Below are positions 1 to 5,567 of a stretch of DNA of 22,939 bases, one piece after another. The first letter of the stretch is position 1. Each line of letters begins with the position of its first letter. This DNA is from an uncultured Muribaculaceae bacterium. Its GTDB lineage: Bacteria > Bacteroidota > Bacteroidia > Bacteroidales > Muribaculaceae. A model generated the notes under the pieces. The model did no database searches, was not told where the DNA came from, and saw only the letters and a list, made by a program, of their open reading frames with translations. The position numbers were made by a program, and so were the translations under genes. Where the stretch lies: positions 1 to 22,939 of the forward strand of contig CAJTUF010000016.1 in the NCBI GenBank assembly GCA_910579675.1, read 5' to 3'.

Positions 1-1
1 A

Positions 2-547
2 CGGCAACTCGCCTTTCAACGCTATTCTCGCCCTTTTCTAAGGGAGACCGACTCAGTGTGTCCGCTGAATAGTTACGAGCATGTTATGGAGGGCAAATCC
101 CATGGAAGGGAAGAAACTCGGGCGTGTACTGTGATTACCAATCTGGAAAATATACTTGACAGAGACAAGTGGCCCGGGCTTAAAAGCATCGTGCGTATTG
201 AATCACGCACAAAAGACATCAAGAAAGGCACAGTGCATAAGGAGACAAGATATTATCTCTCTAGCCTTGAGACTGATGCTCAATATATTAATCATTCCAT
301 ACGCACTCATTGGAGTGTTGAGAACCAACTCCATTGGACTTTGGATGTGGCTTTTGGCGATGATGCCTCTCGCAAACAAAAGGACAATGGCGCTCAAAAT
401 TTCTCTCTTCTGAACCGTATCGGATTGAACATAATCAAGAACGCAAAGGTATCTTCGATGGGAGTCAAAGGACATCGGAAAAAAGCCGGATGGGATAACG
501 ACTACCTGCTGTATGCCTTAAAAAGTTTTGATGTTGTAAAAAATTAA
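2..547 (+). CDS. ISAs1-family transposase, C-terminal part (cut by window edge)
   Basis: This is the C-terminal part of a DDE transposase of the ISAs1/H-repeat type, which moves its own IS element. The family signature is clear: KSHGREETR, then YYLSSLETDA, then IRTHWSVENQLHWTLDVAFG with the C-terminal acidic residues, ending DYLLYALKSFDVVKN. The frame has no stop back to base 2, so the protein may continue outside the window. The residues before about base 95 do not look like the family. The other plus frame from base 3 starts GNSPFNAILALF and then stops, which could be the KGN region of the same protein shifted by one base. That would make the gene a frameshifted pseudogene, but I cannot settle this without the upstream sequence. 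The first in-frame start visible is GTG at 56. Confidence 0.8.
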   Translation, partial: RQLAFQRYSRPFLRETDSVCPLNSYEHVMEGKSHGREETRACTVITNLENILDRDKWPGLKSIVRIESRTKDIKKGTVHKETRYYLSSLETDAQYINHSIRTHWSVENQLHWTLDVAFGDDASRKQKDNGAQNFSLLNRIGLNIIKNAKVSSMGVKGHRKKAGWDNDYLLYALKSFDVVKN

Positions 548-604
548 GATGCGTCAGCCGTGCGTCACACCCTACGAAGTGTTTTTTAGTCGACAAATCT
601 TTCA

Positions 605-612
605 TATCTTTG
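605..612 (+). promoter_or_regulatory. Bacteroidales -7 box TATCTTTG, plus strand
   Basis: TATCTTTG matches the Bacteroidetes sigma factor -7 consensus TAnnTTTG. There is no clean TTTG at the -33 position, only a T-rich stretch. It would fire rightward into the palindromic segment 618-817, where no protein gene starts. The same 13 bases recur inverted at 820-832, so this could instead be one terminal repeat of a small element. Confidence 0.4.
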
Positions 613-703
613 CAGACATTTAGTTAAACAATGATGTTGAATGCATCCAAAACTTTTAGTAGACATGAAGGTCTAGAAATCTAGCTTGATGTGTTCAACA
701 AAT

Positions 704-777
704 AAGACAGAGACGGACTATAACCCCACGATAGCCCTTGTGGCTAACTACCCTTTGAAGGTCACCGTCTCTGTCTT
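704..777. ncRNA. Possible structured RNA, three-way junction
   Basis: A 13-bp perfect outer stem (AAGACAGAGACGG paired with CCGTCTCTGTCTT) encloses two small hairpins, AGCC-CTTGT-GGCT and CCT-TTGA-AGG. This gives a three-way junction on either strand. On the plus strand the outer stem is followed by TCTTATT, so terminator activity is also possible. I do not recognise a known RNA family, and the direction of transcription is unknown because promoter-like boxes lie on both sides. Confidence 0.3.
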
Positions 778-824
778 TCTTATTAACAATTCAGAGTGTA
801 AATGTTAACTCTGAATTTCGTCTG

Positions 825-832
825 CAAAGGTA
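825..832 (-). promoter_or_regulatory. Bacteroidales -7 box TACCTTTG, minus strand
   Basis: On the minus strand this reads TACCTTTG, matching TAnnTTTG. It faces the plus-strand box at 605-612, so the two would transcribe toward each other through 618-817. No good TTTG lies at the -33 distance. It may simply be the inverted end of the small element. Confidence 0.35.
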
Positions 833-841
833 AAAGATACT

Positions 842-1111
842 CCCTGGATCGGAAAGGCCGTCCGAACACATTGGTCTATAGAGAGTATGCACTGGGGACT
901 TGACTTAAACCTGTTGCAGGACGGCATAAAACGTAAATCTACTAAGGCCGCAAGGAATCTCGACACAATCCACCGGATTGTCTATTCGCTGTTCTCTATC
1001 TGGAAAGGACGTCGTAAGAAACTCTCCGAAAAGGCAAAAGGACTGGCTGAACTTATGAGGCATGTGTCTATGAGCTTTACCAGACTGCTGCACTTCCTAT
1101 CACAAAAATAA
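842..1111 (+). pseudogene. ISAs1-family transposase remnant, C-terminal end only
   Basis: This is the tail of a second, different ISAs1-type transposase. Translation from 842 gives PWIGKAVRTHWSIESMHWG, followed by LDLNLLQDGIKRKSTKAARN. That is the family block around the last catalytic acidic residue, and the frame runs to a stop after RLLHFLSQK. No family sequence is seen upstream of about 842, and the in-frame stop at 812-814 closes the frame. Everything N-terminal is therefore gone, and the break falls at the edge of the palindromic element 605-832. The first ATG (887) lies inside the conserved block and is not a real start. It cannot encode an active transposase. Its sequence differs from the first remnant, so these are two elements rather than two halves of one. 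Confidence 0.75.
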
Positions 1112-1129
1112 GAATTTTTCATCTTTTGA

Positions 1130-1135
1130 ATTAAA
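1130..1135. repeat. Left target-site duplication ATTAAA
   Basis: ATTAAA here is repeated at 2780-2785, directly outside the two ends of the 1136-2779 insertion sequence. A 6-bp duplication suits the IS1634 family, for which 5-6 bp is usual. Confidence 0.6.
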
Positions 1136-1169
1136 CCTTAATTCGGAAGTATATCCACGTAACACAAAC

Positions 1170-1208
1170 GCGGCTTGGCTAGAAAAAATGGCCAAGCCGC
1201 TAATTTTT
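1170..1208 (+). terminator. Terminator inside the IS, upstream of its promoter
   Basis: A perfect 10-bp stem GCGGCTTGGC/GCCAAGCCGC (1170-1179 and 1191-1200) with an 11-base loop is followed by TAATTTTT. It lies after the left IS end and before the IS promoter. A terminator here would block read-through from outside from driving the transposase, a known IS strategy. Confidence 0.6.
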
Positions 1209-1219
1209 AGACTCATATA

Positions 1220-1251
1220 TTTGGTGGCCTCAAAATTATTGTGTAATTTTG
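1220..1251 (+). promoter_or_regulatory. IS transposase promoter, TTTG-N20-TAATTTTG
   Basis: TTTG at 1220-1223 and TAATTTTG at 1244-1251 are 20 bases apart, an almost ideal Bacteroidales promoter. Transcription should start around 1257-1260, leaving roughly a dozen leader bases before the ATG at 1270. The possible TTG start at 1249 falls inside the -7 box and is therefore unlikely. Confidence 0.7.
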
Positions 1252-1269
1252 CATTACGTACCACGTAAT

Positions 1270-2760
1270 ATGAAGAAAGCAGCAAATCATCCCCAGTGGG
1301 CACTTGCCCAAAAGAAGCCCGGTACCGAGCTGCGGTGTATCCGAGGCAGGTATTATCTGTACGAATGCTCAAGCTTTTATGACAAAGAGCTTAAGAAGAC
1401 GCGCAAGAAAACAGGGCGTTATCTTGGTATGATTACCGAAGATAAAGGGCTTGTGCCACCTCGTCGGAAACAAGTGGAGATTGAGAATGAAGCCGTATCC
1501 TCCAGTGTGGAGAAAGGGCGAATCTCAGTCCCTGAGCCTAAGGTAGGACAAGTAAGGGAATATGGATTATCAGCGTTTATCTCGGGGCATTGCACCGACA
1601 TGATCGAGAATCTGAAGCAAGCGGTGCCGAGGATGTGGAACCGTGTGCTTGCGATGGCATATTGTCGTCTTCGCAACCAATCTCCGCTGAAATATATACA
1701 GGAGGATTTCGCCGACAGTTATCTGTCACAGACATTGGGCACAGAAGGGCTGTCACCAAGAACCCTTACAGATTTTATGAAGAATCTGGGGAAAAGCAGG
1801 GAAGAGATACTGGCCTTCATGAGGAAGTATGCAGGTGCAGGAGGAAATGTGCTTTTTGACGGCACGGACATTCTCTCATCATCTGCAAAAATGGATTTCC
1901 CCAGAATGAGCAAGACTAAGCTGGGAGGTTTTGCCGAAGCTGTCAATGTCATGATGGCCTTTTCAACAAGCCGGATGCTCCCAGTCTATTATCGGCTCCT
2001 TCGAGGAAATGTAAAAGATATAACTTCTTTTCTCACAAGTGTTGACGAGTTTGGAGATACCTCAATGACAATTATCGGAGACAAGGGGTTCTTCTCAAAA
2101 AGCAATATTGCCGAACTAGACAAGAGAAAGCTGAAATATATAATAGCCCTCAGGCGCAGCACTTCGGGGATTAATTACAGCAGGTTCAACAATCACTCAT
2201 CCGAAGGTCACTTCTTTTATGCCGAAAGGCTAATAAAATACTGCACTCAGACCATCGATGGTCATTCAGTCTATCTCTATCATGATGCCAAGCATGCCGC
2301 TGAAGAAGAGACTGATTATCTGCGCCGTGTGGATAACGGGATACATGAGAAATACACGATGGAGACATACGCGCTCAAGGTACCCCAGTTCGGGACGCTC
2401 GCTGTAATGGTGTCGGATGGAGTGTCAGCCAAAGACGCTTTTGATAATTACAAAAGCAGATGCGAGGTAGAACAGGAAATAGACGTGCTGAAAACCGACC
2501 TTGATGCCCTGACTTCATACATGCAGGACAACGACAGATTGGAAGGATGGATGTTTGTCAACTTCATCGCACTGCATATTTTCTATATGGTGAGGAAACA
2601 GATTGTGGAAAACAATCTGACCTCGAAAATGTCAACGAGGGAAGCTATACGAATACTGTGCCGCCAGCGAATAGTCCGGCTTGACAACGAATGGAAGAAA
2701 GCCGAGGCCTCGGCAAAGGACAAAGCCATTCTGGAGGCTCTCGGCGTATCTATTACGTAA
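1270..2760 (+). CDS. IS1634-like (IS4-superfamily) transposase
   Basis: DDE transposase of about 496 residues that should cut and paste the surrounding IS. The N-terminal domain starts MKKAANHPQWALAQ and contains RCIRGRYYLYE. The RNase-H fold follows: the first Asp in LFDGTDIL, the second in TIIGDKGFFS, and the Glu in YKSRCEVEQEIDVLKTDL, which is the usual Y-R-E-K pattern of this superfamily. A helical tail runs from KQIVENNL to LEALGVSIT. The frame is intact and of normal length, and the stop lies inside the right inverted repeat. I chose ATG 1270 because the upstream TTG overlaps the promoter. It is probably active as far as the sequence shows. Confidence 0.9.
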   Translation: MKKAANHPQWALAQKKPGTELRCIRGRYYLYECSSFYDKELKKTRKKTGRYLGMITEDKGLVPPRRKQVEIENEAVSSSVEKGRISVPEPKVGQVREYGLSAFISGHCTDMIENLKQAVPRMWNRVLAMAYCRLRNQSPLKYIQEDFADSYLSQTLGTEGLSPRTLTDFMKNLGKSREEILAFMRKYAGAGGNVLFDGTDILSSSAKMDFPRMSKTKLGGFAEAVNVMMAFSTSRMLPVYYRLLRGNVKDITSFLTSVDEFGDTSMTIIGDKGFFSKSNIAELDKRKLKYIIALRRSTSGINYSRFNNHSSEGHFFYAERLIKYCTQTIDGHSVYLYHDAKHAAEEETDYLRRVDNGIHEKYTMETYALKVPQFGTLAVMVSDGVSAKDAFDNYKSRCEVEQEIDVLKTDLDALTSYMQDNDRLEGWMFVNFIALHIFYMVRKQIVENNLTSKMSTREAIRILCRQRIVRLDNEWKKAEASAKDKAILEALGVSIT

Positions 2761-2779
2761 TCCGGTTGCTGAATTATGG

Positions 2780-2785
2780 ATTAAA
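2780..2785. repeat. Right target-site duplication ATTAAA
   Basis: Second copy of the ATTAAA found at 1130-1135. On the minus strand it is also part of the interrupted IS3-type reading frame, which enters the IS sequence exactly here. Confidence 0.6.
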
Positions 2786-2988
2786 CGTACTATTTTCTCC
2801 TTTAGTGCAGGAGTAGGACGACAGTGGGGCTGTTTTTCCAGTCCAACTCTTCCGTATTTATCCCACATCCTGACCCATGTCAATATTTGAGTCTGATTTA
2901 TATGATACTCCTTTGAAAGATGCGCAATGGCTTCTCCTTGTTTTACTCGTTGTACAATGACGAGCCGCAATTCATAACTGTACTTCAT
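2786..2988 (-). pseudogene. Truncated IS3/IS150-type orfA
   Basis: The minus strand encodes a helix-turn-helix protein starting MKYSYELRLVIVQRVKQGEA, with the HTH segment LSKEYHINQTQILTWVRMWD, then ALKEKIVRLI. This is the DNA-binding orfA of an IS150-like IS3-family element. After VRLI the frame runs into the IS1634-like element at 2785 and no family sequence follows. The rest of orfA and all of orfB are missing; the left flank of the IS holds ISAs1 sequence instead. The remnant was therefore already cut before the IS1634-like insertion, or the insertion was followed by rearrangement. ATG 2988 is the family start; an upstream ATG at 3036 would lie in the IS end. Confidence 0.75.
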
Positions 2989-2993
2989 AAAAA

Positions 2994-3035
2994 GCACCCC
3001 AAAAGTTTTTTGTCTAACTTTCGGGGTGCAGTTCA
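2994..3035 (-). mobile_element. End of the IS3/IS150-type element
   Basis: On the minus strand the tip reads TGAACTGCACCCCGAAAGTT and continues AGAC, typical of IS150-like ends. GCACCCC (2994-3000) and GGGGTGC (3023-3029) can pair just upstream of orfA. The opposite end is not present in the window. Confidence 0.65.
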
Positions 3036-3075
3036 TTTTGACACAGCCTCATCACTGGTTTGATTCTGATTGTCA

Positions 3076-3501
3076 TCAGCTGATGTTGACGATATAGGAG
3101 TTCTGAAGAACCTCTTCAAGTGACTTACCGTCAATTTTGACGGTGTCCCAAACGCTCTTGTCGCAAGGTATCATATATAGGACTTCTCCATTTTCATAGT
3201 CTTGGGTATCTTGGTCTCCGAGTTGATCGTAAGTACAGACACCTTGTTCTTTCTTAAAGCGGAAAACTGGAGTAGGACATTCTTCGGCATGAATGCCGTA
3301 AAAATTGCCATCACCAAGATAGAAGAAAATCATATTTCGCGCCATGTCTTCCACAAAATAATGGAAGATCTTTTTTGAAACTGACGATTTGGCTTCCACC
3401 TTTTCATCTTGCTGCCAACCGAGTTGCCATGCCTCAAGGTTTTTCCCTTCTCCAAAGAAATTGGGAACCACAACAGTATGATTGCGTTTGGGTAGATGCA
3501 T
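3076..3501 (-). CDS. Unrecognised 141-residue protein, partner of the ATPase gene
   Basis: I do not recognise the family. The protein is soluble-looking, with no signal peptide or membrane segment. It starts MHLPKRNHTVVVPNFFGEG, has an aromatic-rich middle (HYFVEDMARNMIFFYLGDGN), then YGIHAEECPTPVFRFKKEQG, and a C-terminal EVLYMIPCDKSVWDTVKIDG followed by SLEEVLQNSYIVNIS. The end could be a strand-helix-strand module. It starts 11 bases after the stop of the ATPase gene on the same strand, and no promoter box lies between, so the two are probably co-transcribed. This suggests a working partnership or a substrate/immunity role, which is inference. The middle weakly recalls SUKH-type proteins, but not enough to name it. 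Confidence 0.65.
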   Translation of the reverse strand: MHLPKRNHTVVVPNFFGEGKNLEAWQLGWQQDEKVEAKSSVSKKIFHYFVEDMARNMIFFYLGDGNFYGIHAEECPTPVFRFKKEQGVCTYDQLGDQDTQDYENGEVLYMIPCDKSVWDTVKIDGKSLEEVLQNSYIVNIS

Positions 3502-3512
3502 ACTTGTAATGA

Positions 3513-4973
3513 CTATGGTTGGAATAAATCGTCTAAGGTTATGACAGAGTTGATTTCCGATGCCTGGGGATTCTTAACCAGCCCAGAAGAGGCAACCATT
3601 GTGAGTTGAACCCCTTTCTTAGGTGCGACTTCTTGCTGGTATCGGCTTCTGCGCAAATTCATTTCAGCCAGATAGACTGGGGAAATAGAGAAGGGACTGT
3701 TGGTAAATTTCATTTCGCAGATATTGACAATGCCGTCTGCGCGGTCGATTATCATGTCAATCTGCATTGCCGGATATGATTCATTCTCAGGCACACTCCA
3801 TGCAAAGTATTCGCAATAAACACCTCCCACACCAAGTGCCTTTTGAATCTGATGGATATGGCGATAGCATACTCTCTCAAAAGCCAAACCTCTCCATGAG
3901 TTCATAGTTCCAGTGTTCTGATGTGTGGCCCAATAGTTAGTCCTTGCTTTTTTCTTCAAAACAAAGTCATTATAAAACAATGTAAAATTGTCGGCTAATT
4001 TAAATAAAACGCCCCGTTGTTTTTTTGTCGGTTGAGGCATCTCTATAACAAATCCGGACAATTTGAGATTTGTCAGTATTTCGGTAAATTTAGCTGACAT
4101 TCCGACTCCTGACTTTTCAGATATCTCTTTAGCCGTCATTCCTCCCTTCTTTTCAATTAGAGTTTTCACTATTGATTCATACCTTTCCGGAGCGGTGAAC
4201 ATGGACTTAAATAGCACATGGTATTCAATTTTCATGGGCGCGTTTTCCGAAAAAAAAAGAAAGTCAATATTTGCTGACAAACTTTTTGCCGGGTCAATCA
4301 ATGTCCAATAATATGGCACTCCACCGAAAATCATATATGCCTCGGTAATAAGGTGTCTTGACCAATTGAATTTATGGGCGGCACTGAATTTTTCACATTC
4401 GTTTAATGTAAAAGAGGTTAGCTCAATCTGGCGGGTTATGCGGTTATACAAACCTCCTTTACTGCTGAAGACCTTCTTTACCATCCATGAAGTGGCACTT
4501 CCACAGATTATCATTACTATATCCTTAGTCCATGCCGCCCAATCATTCCAAAAATGCCCGAGTGCCTTTACAAAATCAGAACCTCTCGCATCCATCCATG
4601 GCAGCTCGTCGATAAAGATTACCTTCTTTCCTCCTAATTTTGGGAATCCTTTTTTAGATTCAACAAGGGTTCGAAGCATATCGAAAGCATCAAACCAGTT
4701 TTGAGGTTTGCCGCATTTGGGAAGTCCATAGCGCAGTAATGTCCGGTGAAATTCCGACAACTGCTGCTTGGTGTTATAATCCTCAATACCCGTGTAGGAG
4801 AATGTGTAAGTGTTTCCCATAAATTCTTTCACAAGGTAGGTCTTGCCTATCCTGCGTCTGCCATATATGGCAATGAATTCGGAATGTGAAGAAGCGAGGG
4901 CTTCCGTAAGTATTTCAATTGGAGCATCTCGGCCTATAATGGTCATGGTAGATTGGGAGAATTTGCTTTTCAT
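3513..4973 (-). CDS. ATPase with DUF234-like, PD-(D/E)XK-type C-terminus
   Basis: Protein of 486 residues. The N-terminal P-loop ATPase domain shows GRRRIGKT (Walker A variant, residues 38-45) and KKVIFIDELPWMD (Walker B, about 116-128), as in the archaeal-type ATPase family common in Bacteroidales and archaea. The middle is winged-helix-like (EKKGGMTAKEISEKSGVG). The C-terminus has QIDMIIDR...NICEMKF, a D-(x)n-ExK arrangement (about D406, E420, K422) like the PD-(D/E)XK nuclease fold reported for DUF234. Its cellular role is unknown for most members. The start is either ATG 4973, one to a few bases after the promoter, or ATG 4946 (MTIIGRD), just before the domain. A longer TTG start at 4988 falls upstream of the -7 box end and is unlikely. 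Confidence 0.85.
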   Translation of the reverse strand: MKSKFSQSTMTIIGRDAPIEILTEALASSHSEFIAIYGRRRIGKTYLVKEFMGNTYTFSYTGIEDYNTKQQLSEFHRTLLRYGLPKCGKPQNWFDAFDMLRTLVESKKGFPKLGGKKVIFIDELPWMDARGSDFVKALGHFWNDWAAWTKDIVMIICGSATSWMVKKVFSSKGGLYNRITRQIELTSFTLNECEKFSAAHKFNWSRHLITEAYMIFGGVPYYWTLIDPAKSLSANIDFLFFSENAPMKIEYHVLFKSMFTAPERYESIVKTLIEKKGGMTAKEISEKSGVGMSAKFTEILTNLKLSGFVIEMPQPTKKQRGVLFKLADNFTLFYNDFVLKKKARTNYWATHQNTGTMNSWRGLAFERVCYRHIHQIQKALGVGGVYCEYFAWSVPENESYPAMQIDMIIDRADGIVNICEMKFTNSPFSISPVYLAEMNLRRSRYQQEVAPKKGVQLTMVASSGLVKNPQASEINSVITLDDLFQP

Positions 4974-4977
4974 AGTG

Positions 4978-4985
4978 CAAAGATA
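4978..4985 (-). promoter_or_regulatory. Promoter of the ATPase/141-aa pair
   Basis: The minus strand reads TATCTTTG followed by CACTATGAAA. The -7 box ends four bases before ATG 4973, so the message would be leaderless or start almost at the codon. Otherwise translation begins at ATG 4946. A TTTG lies upstream but only 14 bases away, closer than usual. Confidence 0.55.
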
Positions 4986-5308
4986 CAATATAAATTCGAC
5001 AAATGGGTACTTTTAGGCTTAAAAATTACCATTAAAAGTAATCACCCAACCCGGCAAAACTTATAAAACTGCGAAAACGATAAACCTTTCGTGGCTTCCT
5101 CCAGATATAATATCGGTAATTTTGCAAAAACTACCGATACTTTTACGTCCGCCAATAATGTGTTTGCAACATTCTTGATCATCAGCATTTATTTGGCCAA
5201 TGTTTTGCCAAAACACCAGTTTTTGTTTGACCAAACGACAAGAGATACCACAAATTGACAAATATGTTTGGCTAACGGTCATCAAAAATCACTTAACTCA
5301 TTGATTAT
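4986..5308. other. Gene-poor AT-rich spacer
   Basis: Roughly 320 bases with no gene I can support. A 74-codon minus-strand frame (5061-5285) has no recognisable family and no promoter box or ribosome site. Near its right end a TATGTTTG box (5263-5270, plus strand) could serve the small ORF at 5309. Confidence 0.5.
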
Positions 5309-5413
5309 ATGGATGAAAATTACGCTTCAACGAAGAGGAATGTTAAGCCAAAATCGGTTGATTTTATCAGCTTAAATATTAGATATATAGACGATTGGCA
5401 AGTGAGTGAATAA
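5309..5413 (+). CDS. Possible small protein, 34 residues
   Basis: The frame starts MDENYASTKRNVKPKSVDF and continues ISLNIRYIDDWQVSE to a TAA at 5411. It is polar with a lysine/arginine-rich first half and no membrane segment. Support comes from context: a TATGTTTG promoter-like box at 5263-5270, about 40 bases upstream of the ATG, and a factor-independent terminator (5391-5431) whose loop contains the stop codon. Such tight coupling suits a very short transcription unit. Against it, I know no relative, and the frame could be the decayed end of a longer gene. Confidence 0.3.
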   Translation: MDENYASTKRNVKPKSVDFISLNIRYIDDWQVSE

Positions 5414-5431
5414 ACTTGTCAATCGTTTTTT
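5391..5431 (+). terminator. Factor-independent terminator
   Basis: ACGATTGGCAAG (5391-5402) pairs with CTTGTCAATCGT (5415-5426), 12 pairs with one G-U, loop of 12 bases, followed directly by a T tract. It points rightward, so it ends a plus-strand transcript starting in the 4986-5308 spacer. Confidence 0.7.
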
Positions 5432-5460
5432 ATTGCCTTTTATCGCAAAAAATACATCAA

Positions 5461-5508
5461 GTGGCGGCGTGAGTTCAAGAATAACTCCGACCAGACCCTC
5501 ACCGCCAC
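5461..5508. repeat. GC-rich imperfect palindrome upstream of ORF6N gene
   Basis: GTGGCGGCGTGAG (5461-5473) pairs with CTCACCGCCAC (5498-5508), with a bulge and a loop of 24 bases. It is strikingly GC-rich for its surroundings and has no T tract. It may be an operator or a relic of a mobile end. Confidence 0.35.
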
Positions 5509-5556
5509 GCCTACCTCCCCGAGGAACTTTGTCATTTATATCTCACTAAAAATGAT

Positions 5557-5564
5557 TATATTTG
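5557..5564 (+). promoter_or_regulatory. Promoter -7 box of the ORF6N gene
   Basis: TATATTTG sits three bases before ATG 5568, so transcription would start at or next to the codon. The nearest TTTG (5528-5531) is 25 bases away, longer than usual; TTTA at about 5535 is closer to normal spacing. Confidence 0.5.
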
Positions 5565-5567
5565 CAC

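Larger units (their letters stand above)
605..832. repeat. Small palindromic element with near-perfect 13-bp inverted ends
   Basis: The ends TATCTTTGCAGAC (605-617) and, on the other strand, TACCTTTGCAGAC (820-832) match at 12 of 13 bases. Inside are two further inverted repeats: a 13-bp perfect stem 704-716/765-777 and a 10-bp perfect stem 788-797/808-817. The element lies between two ISAs1 remnants and has no protein gene inside. It could be a MITE-like mobile element or a pair of facing promoters making antisense RNAs, because both ends also match the TAnnTTTG promoter box. I see no target duplication next to the ends. Confidence 0.4.
1136..2779 (+). mobile_element. Complete IS1634-like insertion sequence, about 1644 bp
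   Basis: The ends read CCTTAATTC (left) and, on the other strand, CCATAATTC (right). The similarity resumes 12 bases further in as ACGTAA at 1157-1162, matching TTACGT at 2753-2758 on the plus strand. ATTAAA flanks both sides. Inside are a terminator-like hairpin, a good promoter and one intact transposase. Length, duplication size and transposase type agree with the IS1634 family. Intact ends plus an intact gene suggest a recent and possibly still mobile copy. The insertion split a junction between an ISAs1 remnant and an IS3-type remnant. Confidence 0.7.

Noticed and set aside
5061..5285. A 74-codon minus-strand frame in the spacer
   Set aside because: No recognisable family, no promoter box and Cys-rich mixed composition; it is probably a chance frame.
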